A stretch of 64,000 bases of DNA, taken from CAZGEA01 sp964524515. GTDB lineage: Bacteria > Patescibacteriota > Microgenomatia > UBA8517. Within the stretch, counting starts at the first letter, position 1; the number at the start of each line of letters is the position of its first letter. Below, piece after piece: positions 35,821 to 43,499 of the stretch. The notes beneath the pieces are model-generated. The model worked only from the letters and a program-made list of their open reading frames with translations. It did no database searches and was not told where the DNA came from. Location: positions 1-64,000 of the forward strand of contig CAZGEA010000005.1 of NCBI GenBank assembly GCA_964524515.1, read 5' to 3'. The position numbers were made by a program, and so were the translations under genes.

Positions 35821-36128
35821 AAATATCAGTAGTTTGTCTAGCATTAAATATTTTAATAATAGTTATACTTTTAATACTAAATGACAAAATTCCGCCAGTT
35901 ACCCCACTATTATATGGTGCACCTTCAGGTGTTGAACAACTAGTTTCAAAAAATTTCTTAATAGTAGTTCCAGCGATATCAATAATTTTTATAATTTTCA
36001 ATTATTTAATATCTATAAACATTAAAGATAAATTTCTATCTCATGCATTAATTTCAACATCAACTGTTACTACAATTCTTGGAATAATATCAATAGTAAA
36101 AATAATATTCTTAATAGGAAATATTTAA
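35796..36128 (+). CDS. small membrane protein of unknown function
   Basis: 110 residues with three predicted membrane helices and a loop IPPVTPLLYGAPSGVEQL between the first two. The P-P-x-x-P-L-x-Y-G pattern is reminiscent of DUF1648-like layouts but is not enough to name it. It overlaps the GT-C gene by 25 bp and precedes the WecA-like gene by 1 bp, so it is probably co-translated with the glycan enzymes. Confidence 0.6.
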   Translation: MAKKSINLKISVVCLALNILIIVILLILNDKIPPVTPLLYGAPSGVEQLVSKNFLIVVPAISIIFIIFNYLISINIKDKFLSHALISTSTVTTILGIISIVKIIFLIGNI

Positions 36129-36129
36129 A

Positions 36130-37206
36130 ATGCAAATATTCCAAATGGCAATTTTGCCAGCTCTAATCTCTTGTATAATTTCATATCTAGTGACCCCAAT
36201 TGTAATAAAATTCGCCTGGAAATTTGGATTAATTGACGATCCAAAAAAAAATAAACACCCAAAAGTTCTTCATACTAAACCTATTCCACGAGGAGGAGGA
36301 TTAGCAATTTTCATTGGAATTTTTATTACCACTTTAATCTTTCTTCCTCTCAACAAACATATAATTGCAATTCTGATAGGACTTTCAATATTACTAATCA
36401 TGGGGTTAATAGATGACAAAAAAAATTTAAACCCTTACTTACGGGCAATAGTTCAACTAATTGTTGCATTAATTCCAGTAGCAGCTGGAATTGGAATCGC
36501 ATATATATCAAATCCAATTAATAACAACATTATAGATTTATCACACCCTCAAATTAACTTTTTCTTACTTGGAAAAATAAGAAGTATTTGGCTTTTATCA
36601 GATACTTTAGCCGTAATTTGGATTGTTTACCTAATGAATGCAATAAACGCCGGAGCAAAAGGAGTCGACGGTCAACTTTCAGGTGTTATTGGTTTTGCAG
36701 CCTTGGGCATTGCAGCATTAGCACTAAAATATCCAAGCGATCTAGCTGAGTGGCCAGTCGTAACTCTTGCAATGATCACTTCAGGCGCTTTTTTTGGATT
36801 CCTTCCATGGCATATTTTTCCTCAAAAAATAATGCCGAGTTTCAGTGGTTCAATGATTGGCGCATTCCTACTTGGAATTTTATCAATTCTAACTTCTGCA
36901 AAAGTTGGAACGCTTGCAATAATTCTAGCATTACCACTATTCGATACCGGTTTTGTAATTATTAAAAGAATAATATCTGGAAAATCCCCAGTCTGGGGAG
37001 ATAGGGGACACCTTCATCATAAATTATTAGACAAAGCAAATCTCTCCAAAAAAGAAATTGCATATATTTATTGGGCTACAACAGCAATACTCGGTTTGGT
37101 GGCATTAACTGCAACAGCTAAAACAAAACTGTATACTATTATTGCAGTTGCCATTGCAATCCTATGGTTTGCAATTTGGCTAACAAAAAAAGATAAACAA
37201 AAATGA
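36130..37206 (+). CDS. WecA/TagO-like polyprenyl-phosphate sugar-1-phosphate transferase
   Basis: 358 residues with about 11 membrane helices, MraY/WecA superfamily. Visible are GLIDDPKKNKHPKVLHTKPIPRGGG, the GLIDDKKNLNP aspartate pair, and the late GDRGHLHHKLLD motif typical of WecA-type enzymes. The family motif NxxNxxDGxDGLAxG reads NAINAGAKGVDGQLSG, so the first aspartate is replaced. It should start glycan synthesis by placing a sugar-1-phosphate on the lipid carrier. It overlaps the UbiA-like gene by 4 bp. Confidence 0.85.
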   Translation: MQIFQMAILPALISCIISYLVTPIVIKFAWKFGLIDDPKKNKHPKVLHTKPIPRGGGLAIFIGIFITTLIFLPLNKHIIAILIGLSILLIMGLIDDKKNLNPYLRAIVQLIVALIPVAAGIGIAYISNPINNNIIDLSHPQINFFLLGKIRSIWLLSDTLAVIWIVYLMNAINAGAKGVDGQLSGVIGFAALGIAALALKYPSDLAEWPVVTLAMITSGAFFGFLPWHIFPQKIMPSFSGSMIGAFLLGILSILTSAKVGTLAIILALPLFDTGFVIIKRIISGKSPVWGDRGHLHHKLLDKANLSKKEIAYIYWATTAILGLVALTATAKTKLYTIIAVAIAILWFAIWLTKKDKQK

Positions 37207-38135
37207 AAATTTCAATTAAAACATTAATTGCATCTATAAAAATATTACGTCCAATCCACTGGACCAAAAATTTAAGTCTTTATGCAGCACTTTTATTTTC
37301 AGATAGACTATTTGATATTAAATATTTTTCATTAGTAACTTTTGCATTCATCATCTTCAGTCTTGCAGCATCAAGTGTTTACATACTAAACGACATTCTA
37401 GATAAAGAAAAAGATAAAAACCATCCAATCAAAAAAAATAGACCAATTGCATCAGGAAATCTTCCCATTCCAATCGCAATTATTGAATTAATATCAATTG
37501 TAACAATCACACTATTCCTTTCAGCGCAATTTCACTTTTTATTAATTGTTATTTTAATTTACTTTGCAATGCAAATTGGTTATTCATTTTACCTTAAAAA
37601 TATTCCAGTAATTGATATATTAATTATCGCAGCCGGGTTTATATTAAGAGTATACGCTGGAGCATTCGTAATCGATGCTCATCTATCTGTTTGGTTTTTG
37701 TTATGTGTAATCTCTGTTGCATTATTTTTAGCAGCAGGTAAAAGAAGAGCTGAATTAGGAGCTCTTGGAACAAGTGGAATAACTAGAAAATCTTTAAGCA
37801 AATATTCCCCAGAATTATTAAATGCTTATGTTGCAATGTTTGGAAACGCTGCATGGATGAGCTGGTCACTTTTTACATTTTACGAATCTCCAAGTGCAAG
37901 CAAGTCATTTTGGATGTTCTTTGCAGAACTATCTAAAGCAATTACATTTAATAAAACATTAATGATAACAATCCCTTTTGTTATCTTTTCAATAATGAGA
38001 TATCAAAGTTTAATATTTGAAGGTAGGGCAGAAACTCCTGAAAAATTATTACTAACTGACAAGGCATTAATAATTTCAGTCGCTATTTGGGTTTTTCTTG
38101 TAACTAGTATTTTATACGGTGGAATAACTCTTTAA
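37203..38135 (+). CDS. UbiA-family decaprenyl-phosphate phosphoribosyltransferase-like protein
   Basis: 310 residues with about nine membrane helices. It has the UbiA first aspartate motif NDILDKEKDKNHPIKKNRPIASG and DPPR-synthase-like features LRPIHWTKNL at the N-terminus and AAGKRRAELGALG in the middle. In mycobacteria this enzyme transfers phosphoribose to decaprenyl phosphate on the way to decaprenyl-phospho-arabinose. The DprE1/DprE2 epimerases are not in the window. Context with the WecA-like and GT-C enzymes fits a lipid-linked pentose donor. Confidence 0.85.
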   Translation: MKISIKTLIASIKILRPIHWTKNLSLYAALLFSDRLFDIKYFSLVTFAFIIFSLAASSVYILNDILDKEKDKNHPIKKNRPIASGNLPIPIAIIELISIVTITLFLSAQFHFLLIVILIYFAMQIGYSFYLKNIPVIDILIIAAGFILRVYAGAFVIDAHLSVWFLLCVISVALFLAAGKRRAELGALGTSGITRKSLSKYSPELLNAYVAMFGNAAWMSWSLFTFYESPSASKSFWMFFAELSKAITFNKTLMITIPFVIFSIMRYQSLIFEGRAETPEKLLLTDKALIISVAIWVFLVTSILYGGITL

Positions 38136-38142
38136 TAAAACC

Positions 38143-38970
38143 TTATAGAGCTTTTACAAATTCAGGCGAAACCCATCCAGACAAATTATTTTCAAATTTA
38201 ATCCTATACCATCCACTTTCTGAATCTTTTTCTACCAAAGTATAAGTTTTATTAGAAAATACTCTTCCAATTTCATTGGCATCAGCAGAAGGTGACATAC
38301 GAACAGGCAAATAACCCAATTTTGTTTGTAATATCAAAACGGAAACTGGAATTTTAGATTCATCTGTTGCAATTTTATTCTGTTCAACTGAACTATGATT
38401 AATACTTACATCACGAGCCATTGAAATACTTGCAGTCAAAATATAGCCTGCAATCGTATTCAAAGTAACTTGATAATCATCAAAACCTCCGCGCTTAAGC
38501 TGCAATTTATGCTCACCCTCAGTCAAATTGGAAACATACACTGGTGCAGATCCAAAATAAACATCATCAACATACACACTAGCCTGCGTCGGTGTTGTTA
38601 CAATCGATAAATCACTTAGATTAGAACCGTTTTCCTCAAATGTAAAAATCTCTCCTGATGAGTCACTTATATTTTTTGAAAAATTATGTTTTACAATAGT
38701 ACGCACTCCGGCAACCAAAGAAACATTTGTTTCAAAAGGGGAGGCAGGGGAGTCATTTGCAATTATCTTTACAGAAATATTTCTTGCCGGATAAATTGCA
38801 GTATAAGGTGTTGTACCAACATTCCTGCCATCAATATAGACTTTTGAAGGCACATTGCTATCAATAAGTATCTGCGATTCCCCTGGTTTTACAAAACTAA
38901 ATAAGGATACTGTGAAAACTATCCCCAAAACAATGAAAAAAGTTAATACAATTATATAAATTTTTTTCAC
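38143..38970 (-). CDS. membrane-anchored PEGA and SH3-domain protein
   Basis: 275 residues. One N-terminal membrane helix (about 5-27), then two PEGA-type beta domains (about 35-95: SKVYIDGRNVGTTPY; about 122-185: ASVYVDDVYFGSAPV ending LKRGGFDDYQVTL), and a C-terminal bacterial SH3 domain (about 215-275: LPVRMSPSADANEIGRV, SGWYRIKF, GWVSPEFV). It is likely extracytoplasmic and binds the cell wall. It converges with the UbiA gene and is divergent from hsp20. Confidence 0.85.
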   Translation of the reverse strand: MKKIYIIVLTFFIVLGIVFTVSLFSFVKPGESQILIDSNVPSKVYIDGRNVGTTPYTAIYPARNISVKIIANDSPASPFETNVSLVAGVRTIVKHNFSKNISDSSGEIFTFEENGSNLSDLSIVTTPTQASVYVDDVYFGSAPVYVSNLTEGEHKLQLKRGGFDDYQVTLNTIAGYILTASISMARDVSINHSSVEQNKIATDESKIPVSVLILQTKLGYLPVRMSPSADANEIGRVFSNKTYTLVEKDSESGWYRIKFENNLSGWVSPEFVKAL

Positions 38971-39001
38971 TTCTCAGTCTAGCATAAAAATAACAATACT
39001 C

Positions 39002-39030
39002 TTGACAAAGCTAAAATTGAGTTTTATATT
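39002..39030 (+). promoter_or_regulatory. hsp20 promoter
   Basis: TTGACA (39002-39007) and TATATT (39025-39030) with a 17-base spacer form a near-ideal vegetative promoter. The predicted start point is near 39037, inside the CIRCE element, giving a leader of about 115 bases. Confidence 0.8.
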
Positions 39031-39031
39031 A

Positions 39032-39058
39032 TTAGCATAGAGGCAATAAGAGTGCTAA
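39032..39058 (+). promoter_or_regulatory. CIRCE operator in front of hsp20
   Basis: TTAGCATAG, nine bases, GAGTGCTAA. The right arm is perfect, the left arm has three mismatches at its inner end, and the spacing is exact. It begins 1 base after the -10 box and covers the start point, so HrcA would block initiation. Confidence 0.75.
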
Positions 39059-39140
39059 CTCTACTCTATTCTAATACTATAGGTAGAAATGAACTCTTAC
39101 TCCCCTTTCATTTAAATCAAAATAATATTTTTATAAAAAA

Positions 39141-39147
39141 GGAGGTG
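39141..39147 (+). promoter_or_regulatory. strong Shine-Dalgarno site of hsp20
   Basis: GGAGGTG, 5 bases before ATG 39153. One of the few clear ribosome binding sites in the window, at the end of a leader of about 115 bases. Confidence 0.85.
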
Positions 39148-39152
39148 AAAAC

Positions 39153-39548
39153 ATGAATAACATTATAAGAAAAGATCCAATCTCACAATTATTATCATGG
39201 CCAAAATGGATCGATGAATTTGATATGCCAGTTCGTAATCGTGGCTTAAAAATTCACGAAACTGATAAAGATATTGTGGCTGAAGCTATTGTTGCAGGTG
39301 TCCCATCCAAAAATGTTGACGTAGACATTGAAGATGGAATTCTTACAATCAAAGCAAATGATATTGAAGAAAGCAATAAAAATGAAGCTGATTACTCAAT
39401 ATCTAGTTATCAATACTATTATTCTGCAGCACTCTCAGGTGGACAATGGGATAAAGCCCAAGCATCCATCAAAGATGGTGTAGTAAAAGTAACTATTCCA
39501 AAAACTGAAAGTTCTCGTCCACGAAAAATAACAGTAAAGGAAGAGTAA
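39153..39548 (+). CDS. small heat shock protein Hsp20
   Basis: 131 residues. A short N-terminal arm leads into an alpha-crystallin domain (LKIHETDKDIVAEAIVAGV, VDIEDGILTIKAN, QASIKDGVVKVTIPK) and a short tail (RPRKITVKEE). It binds unfolded proteins without ATP and hands them to DnaK. The A-x-x-x-G-V-L signature is changed to ASIKDGVVKVTIP. A CIRCE, a strong promoter and a strong ribosome binding site indicate high heat-inducible expression. Confidence 0.93.
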   Translation: MNNIIRKDPISQLLSWPKWIDEFDMPVRNRGLKIHETDKDIVAEAIVAGVPSKNVDVDIEDGILTIKANDIEESNKNEADYSISSYQYYYSAALSGGQWDKAQASIKDGVVKVTIPKTESSRPRKITVKEE

Positions 39549-39560
39549 AACTTTTCAACA

Positions 39561-39595
39561 AAAAAATCCTCGCCACCAATAGGTGAGGATTTTTT
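39561..39595 (+). terminator. intrinsic terminator of hsp20
   Basis: CCTCGCC (39568-39574) pairs with GGTGAGG (39582-39588), one G-T pair, flanked by A6 on the left and T6 on the right. It sits 12 bp after the hsp20 stop and separates it from the tRNA. Confidence 0.9.
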
Positions 39596-39616
39596 GTGTG
39601 ATAAAATACATTCAAT

Positions 39617-39688
39617 GGCCAGATGGCGAAGTGGAAACGCTGCGGTCTGCAAAACCGCCATGCGCGGGTCCGATTCCCGCTCTGGCCT
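39617..39688 (+). tRNA. tRNA-Cys (anticodon GCA)
   Basis: The acceptor stem GGCCAGA/TCTGGCC pairs fully. The anticodon arm GCGGT-CTGCAAA-ACCGC carries GCA. The T arm GCGGG/CCCGC has loop TCCGATT, a variation of TTCGANN. The discriminator base is T, as usual for Cys. The CCA end is not encoded. The DUF192 start codon follows 3 bases after the discriminator. Confidence 0.93.
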
Positions 39689-39690
39689 CA

Positions 39691-39993
39691 ATGATCAAAA
39701 TAAAAGCTAAAAAAACCAACTTAATTGAAAGTTTAGTTGGTTTAATTGGAGAAAAAAAACCATACCCTCTCTTACTAAATACAAATTTTGGAATTCATAC
39801 TTTTTTTATGAAATATCCAATAGATATTGTTGTTTTAGATAAAAATAATACAGTTGTAAAAATAAAAAGAAATTTAGCTCCCTGGAAATTATTTTTCTAT
39901 TCCCCTATTTATTCAAAAATCCTAGAATTGCCATATGGATTTATTGATCATTTAAAAATTAAAGTTTCTTCAAAACTCGATATTTACCATTAA
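39691..39993 (+). CDS. DUF192 family protein
   Basis: 100 residues from ATG 39691. An upstream in-frame extension would run through the tRNA gene and is rejected. Family marks are the early FGIHTFFMKYPIDIVVLDKN segment (compare MWFMR.PLDi.FLD) and LELPYGFIDHLKIKVSS. No signal peptide, so probably cytoplasmic; function unknown. It lies directly behind tRNA-Cys and overlaps the convergent dprA by 35 bp. Confidence 0.8.
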   Translation: MIKIKAKKTNLIESLVGLIGEKKPYPLLLNTNFGIHTFFMKYPIDIVVLDKNNTVVKIKRNLAPWKLFFYSPIYSKILELPYGFIDHLKIKVSSKLDIYH

Positions 39994-40840
39994 CCTCCAA
40001 AACCAATCCTTTAAGCCCCATCATGCTCAATTTACTGCTTAATTCTACTATCTCAATGTTTAAAATAACGGACAATTCATCAATAGTTAGCTCCTCAGAA
40101 CTCAAAATTTTACAAATATTCTGCTCAAATAAATCCAGGTCAATATAAACATTTTCTTGACCTTTAGTATTAACTACTCCCCCTAAAATATCAGATGAAT
40201 CTGTAACCAATTTTCCCACTCCCGCTTTAATTAAATCATTTGTTCCTTCAGACGAAGATGATGTAATTGGCCCTGGAATTAGCCATATCTTCTTTTTTTG
40301 CTTTTTCGCAATATTTGCAGTTATCAAACTACCACTATTTTTTTTGGCTTCAACAACCAATACACCAAGTGTTGATAATCCAGAAACAATCCTATTCCTT
40401 TGGGGGTAGGTCCAAAGTTTTGGCTTAGTATTTGCTTCATATTCAGAAAAAACAACTCCGCCACTTTCAAGTATTTGAGAATATAAATTATCATTTTCAC
40501 TTGGATAAACATAATTTAAACCACAACCAAAAACAGCGATTGTAATTCCACCACAATTAATAGTTTGTTTGTGTACATCAGTATCCACTCCATACATAAA
40601 CCCAGAAATAGTTGTAATTTTATTTGAAACAAAATCTGTAACAAAACTTGAAACCACTTGTCTGCCATAACCAGTCTCTCGTCTTGATCCAACTATTGCA
40701 ATTGTTTTATTAGATAATTCAGAATTAATTTCTCCTCTATAAAACAATTTTTTAGGTGCATCATTTATTTTAGCTAATTCACTTGGATATAATTTATCAC
40801 CCAATAATATTTCCTTAATTTCAAAATCACTCCATTTCAT
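39959..40840 (-). CDS. dprA: DNA-processing protein DprA
   Basis: 293 residues. The Rossmann-like core has VGSRRETGYGRQ, SGFMYGVDTDVHKQ (relatives: SGlA.GIDa.AH), FGCGLNYVYPSENDNL, SEYEANTKP, PQRNRIVSGLS, VVEAKKNSGSLITA and IPGPITSSSSEGTNDLIKAG. The C-terminal winged helix remains (SILNIEIVELSSKLSMMGLKGLV). It protects incoming single-stranded DNA and loads RecA during transformation. The upstream neighbours yraN and comM complete a DNA-uptake/processing group. Confidence 0.93.
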   Translation of the reverse strand: MKWSDFEIKEILLGDKLYPSELAKINDAPKKLFYRGEINSELSNKTIAIVGSRRETGYGRQVVSSFVTDFVSNKITTISGFMYGVDTDVHKQTINCGGITIAVFGCGLNYVYPSENDNLYSQILESGGVVFSEYEANTKPKLWTYPQRNRIVSGLSTLGVLVVEAKKNSGSLITANIAKKQKKKIWLIPGPITSSSSEGTNDLIKAGVGKLVTDSSDILGGVVNTKGQENVYIDLDLFEQNICKILSSEELTIDELSVILNIEIVELSSKLSMMGLKGLVLEVNGKYRVLKKL

Positions 40841-40854
40841 TTGTAATCTATTTA

Positions 40855-41229
40855 TTATTGACCAACATTTTCATAATGAGAAGTTCTGATAGGAATAAAA
40901 TTTCGATCTGTCACAATACAAATCGCATCAATTCTATAATTTGAATAACTATTCAAAATCTTTGAATTTTTCTGCAAATATGCAATTGAGGTATTTTGTA
41001 TTTGCAAAATTTTACGCTTTCCAATCATTTCTTCAGGAGTTCCAAATTTATCACCTATTTTAAGTTTCACTTCAACAAAAACTAAAATATTATTTTTTAA
41101 ACAAATAATATCTATCTCTCCAAATTTTGTCTTAAAATTCGATTCAACAATCTGATATCCATTTTTAATTAAATATTCTCTAGCCATTGCCTCCCCCAAT
41201 CTTCCAGTTGCAAAATTTTCTTTTTTCAT
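40855..41229 (-). CDS. yraN: YraN/UPF0102 family nuclease-fold protein
   Basis: 124 residues. It starts GRLGEAMAREYLIKNGYQIVESNFK and continues with the PD-(D/E)XK-like core GEIDIICLKNNILVFVEVKLK. The function is poorly known; it often lies beside dprA and comM. The start overlaps the comM stop by 4 bp (ATGA). Confidence 0.92.
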   Translation of the reverse strand: MKKENFATGRLGEAMAREYLIKNGYQIVESNFKTKFGEIDIICLKNNILVFVEVKLKIGDKFGTPEEMIGKRKILQIQNTSIAYLQKNSKILNSYSNYRIDAICIVTDRNFIPIRTSHYENVGQ

Positions 41230-42764
41230 TCAACAGTTCTTATTCTGTACTGCAATGCCTCAGCCACATGTTCCATCTTAATATTTTCCTGGTTCTCCAA
41301 ATCAGCAATTGTACGAGAAACCTTTATCAAACGAAAATAAGTCCTCGCTGACAAATTATAATTATTAACAGCTTGTTTTAATATTTTCGAAGCATCATCA
41401 GTCATTTTACAAAATTCATTAATATGTTTATTTTTCATATTTGCATTAACAAAAATATTGCCATTTTCAAATCTCTTCGATTGAATTCTACGTGCACTTT
41501 TAACTTTTTCTCTAATTAACAATGAACTATCACCTTTTATTAATGATTTAGAACTCGCAATCAATTTATCAACATCCACTGCAGGAACATTAATATGTAA
41601 ATCAATCCTATCCATTAGTGGCCCAGATAATTTTGATGAATATCTTAAGATTGCTCTTGGCGAGCATTTACATTCTTTCTTAAGATCTCCCAAGAAACCA
41701 CATGGACAAGGATTTGCTGCAGCAACTAAAGAAAACTGAGCAGGAAAAGTAAAACTACCAGCAGCACGCGACACTGTAACTATTCCATCTTCAAGTGGTT
41801 GCCTCAAAGCCTCAAGTGTTGATCTTCCAAATTCTGGAAACTCATCTAAAAACAAAACCCCACAATGAGAAAGTGAAATCTCTCCCGGGTGAGGATTTGA
41901 ACCACCACCAATTAATCCAATACGGCTTGTCGTGTGATGCACTACTCTAAATGGACGAGCATAAATCAAAGCAGTTCCAGGGCTCATGTTTCCAGTTAAT
42001 GAATAAATCTTGGTTACTTCCAAACTTTCCTCTTCAGTTAATGGTGGAAGTATTCCAGCCATCGCTCGAGCAAGCATTGTCTTTCCAGATCCAGGCGGCC
42101 CCTGCATAAAAACATTATGTCCACCAGCCGCAGCAATAATCAGTGCACGCTTAGCTTGTTGTTGGCCAACAATTTCATTAAAATCAAACTGAGCTGGCAA
42201 ATTATCTTCAATTTCATCTTCAATCAATATCTTTTCAAGTACAGGAATACTAAAAGAGCCATTTAGGTGATTAATTAAATCGATAAGTGATGAAACAGGA
42301 TATGTATTTACAGATCTAATAACTGCAGCCTCTTGAGCAGATACTTTAGGTATAAACAAATTCACAACTTTTAAATTTTTAGCAGAAGTTGCAAGTAAAA
42401 AGACACCTTTGGTATGCCGCAATGTTCCATCAAGTGAAAGTTCACCATAAAAAAAGGATTTGTCTTCGGGTAATTTTACAATTCCCATACAAACCAAAAT
42501 CCCCACAGCAATCGGTAAATCATATAAACTCCCCTCTTTAGGCAAATCAGCAGGAGCCAAATTAACAACAATTTTCGATTGAGGAAAATCAATACCAGTA
42601 TTAGTTAACGCTGTCTTCACACGCTCTTTAGCCTCCTCAACTGCCTTATCAGGCAATCCAATAATTGTAAACGAAGGAAATCCTTTAGAAAAAATATTTA
42701 CTTCAACTTCCAGTAAAACTGTTTCCAATCCAATATGGGTTGCAGAATAAACCTTAGCAAGCAT
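41226..42764 (-). CDS. comM: ComM/YifB-type AAA+ ATPase (Mg-chelatase-like)
   Basis: 512 residues. An N-terminal Lon-like domain (KVYSATHIGLETVLLEVEV), then AAA+ motifs GPPGSGKTMLARAMAG (Walker A) and GVLFLDEFPEF (Walker B), a zinc-ribbon-like CPCGFLGDLKKECKC, and the C-terminal MCM-like lid (NLSARTYFRLIKVSRTIADL). In naturally transformable bacteria ComM drives branch migration during DNA integration. First gene of comM-yraN-dprA. Confidence 0.95.
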   Translation of the reverse strand: MLAKVYSATHIGLETVLLEVEVNIFSKGFPSFTIIGLPDKAVEEAKERVKTALTNTGIDFPQSKIVVNLAPADLPKEGSLYDLPIAVGILVCMGIVKLPEDKSFFYGELSLDGTLRHTKGVFLLATSAKNLKVVNLFIPKVSAQEAAVIRSVNTYPVSSLIDLINHLNGSFSIPVLEKILIEDEIEDNLPAQFDFNEIVGQQQAKRALIIAAAGGHNVFMQGPPGSGKTMLARAMAGILPPLTEEESLEVTKIYSLTGNMSPGTALIYARPFRVVHHTTSRIGLIGGGSNPHPGEISLSHCGVLFLDEFPEFGRSTLEALRQPLEDGIVTVSRAAGSFTFPAQFSLVAAANPCPCGFLGDLKKECKCSPRAILRYSSKLSGPLMDRIDLHINVPAVDVDKLIASSKSLIKGDSSLLIREKVKSARRIQSKRFENGNIFVNANMKNKHINEFCKMTDDASKILKQAVNNYNLSARTYFRLIKVSRTIADLENQENIKMEHVAEALQYRIRTVE

Positions 42765-42863
42765 TAATTAAGTTTATATCAAAAAACTTGATTTTTCTTC
42801 TATTTTGAGGTATATTATGGGTCTTCTGCCCACAGTGTTCGTGCCTGTATTTTTGCCTGTTTA

Positions 42864-42879
42864 TCCCACTCTTGTGGGA
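42864..42879 (+). promoter_or_regulatory. hairpin overlapping the ribosome-binding region of the M23 peptidase gene
   Basis: TCCCAC (42864-42869) pairs with GTGGGA (42874-42879) around the loop TCTT. The right arm contains most of the only Shine-Dalgarno-like GGGAG before ATG 42884. It could hide the ribosome binding site, but the distance of 3 bases to the ATG is short and the start codon itself is not certain. Confidence 0.4.
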
Positions 42880-42883
42880 GAAT

Positions 42884-43492
42884 ATGCTGAAAAAAATATA
42901 TTCCATTCTGCCTCACAAATACCGTAACAGGTCGGGCTCGCTGTTGTCTAAAATCTTCGTAAGCATATTTGAGCACAAAAGAATATCTACCTTCATAGGC
43001 ACAAATCTTGTTGTTTTAGCCTTCGCTGGAGTAATGATTCCAAGGCCCGCAATATCAGCCGATCCATTTAGTATTCCAAGCCCAATTGATCTCACATTTG
43101 CCCAAGAAATCAAGATCGACACAGAAAGAGCAGTTCAAATCCCTGTCAAAAAACTCAGCATTACCCAAGGGTTTTCGATCTTCCACCCTGGGGTTGATTT
43201 GGATGGGTTAACCGGTGATTCCATAAATCCAATTATGGGTGGAAAAGTCATTGGAATCCAGCATTCCCACTTAAACTATGGTAATGCAATCATCATTGAC
43301 CACGGAAATCAAATAACCTCACTTTACGCTCATTTATCCAAAATTTTCGTAAAAATCGGAGATGAAGTCAATTCAAACTCAATTATCGGTTTAATGGGAT
43401 CAACTGGCCACTCAACTGGAGATCATTTGCATCTTGAAGTTCGTGTTAAAGGATATCCTGTTAACCCAAGAACAATTATTCCTTTAAAATAA
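42884..43492 (+). CDS. M23-family (LytM-like) metallopeptidase
   Basis: 202 residues from ATG 42884; a TTG at 42872 is also in frame. A basic N-terminus and a hydrophobic helix (about 36-55 of the TTG form) indicate export. The C-terminal M23 domain has the zinc ligands HPGVDLDG (HxxxD) and HLHLEVRV (HxH), with NAIIIDHGNQITSLYAHL between. It probably cleaves peptidoglycan cross-links or is a scaffolding LytM protein. Convergent with the LytR_C gene, 7 bp apart. Confidence 0.9.
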   Translation: MLKKIYSILPHKYRNRSGSLLSKIFVSIFEHKRISTFIGTNLVVLAFAGVMIPRPAISADPFSIPSPIDLTFAQEIKIDTERAVQIPVKKLSITQGFSIFHPGVDLDGLTGDSINPIMGGKVIGIQHSHLNYGNAIIIDHGNQITSLYAHLSKIFVKIGDEVNSNSIIGLMGSTGHSTGDHLHLEVRVKGYPVNPRTIIPLK

Positions 43493-43499
43493 TATAAGG

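Noticed and set aside
39583..39690. N-terminal extension of the DUF192 protein from 39583
   Set aside because: The extension would translate through the tRNA-Cys gene and the hsp20 terminator; the DUF192 domain starts at 39691.
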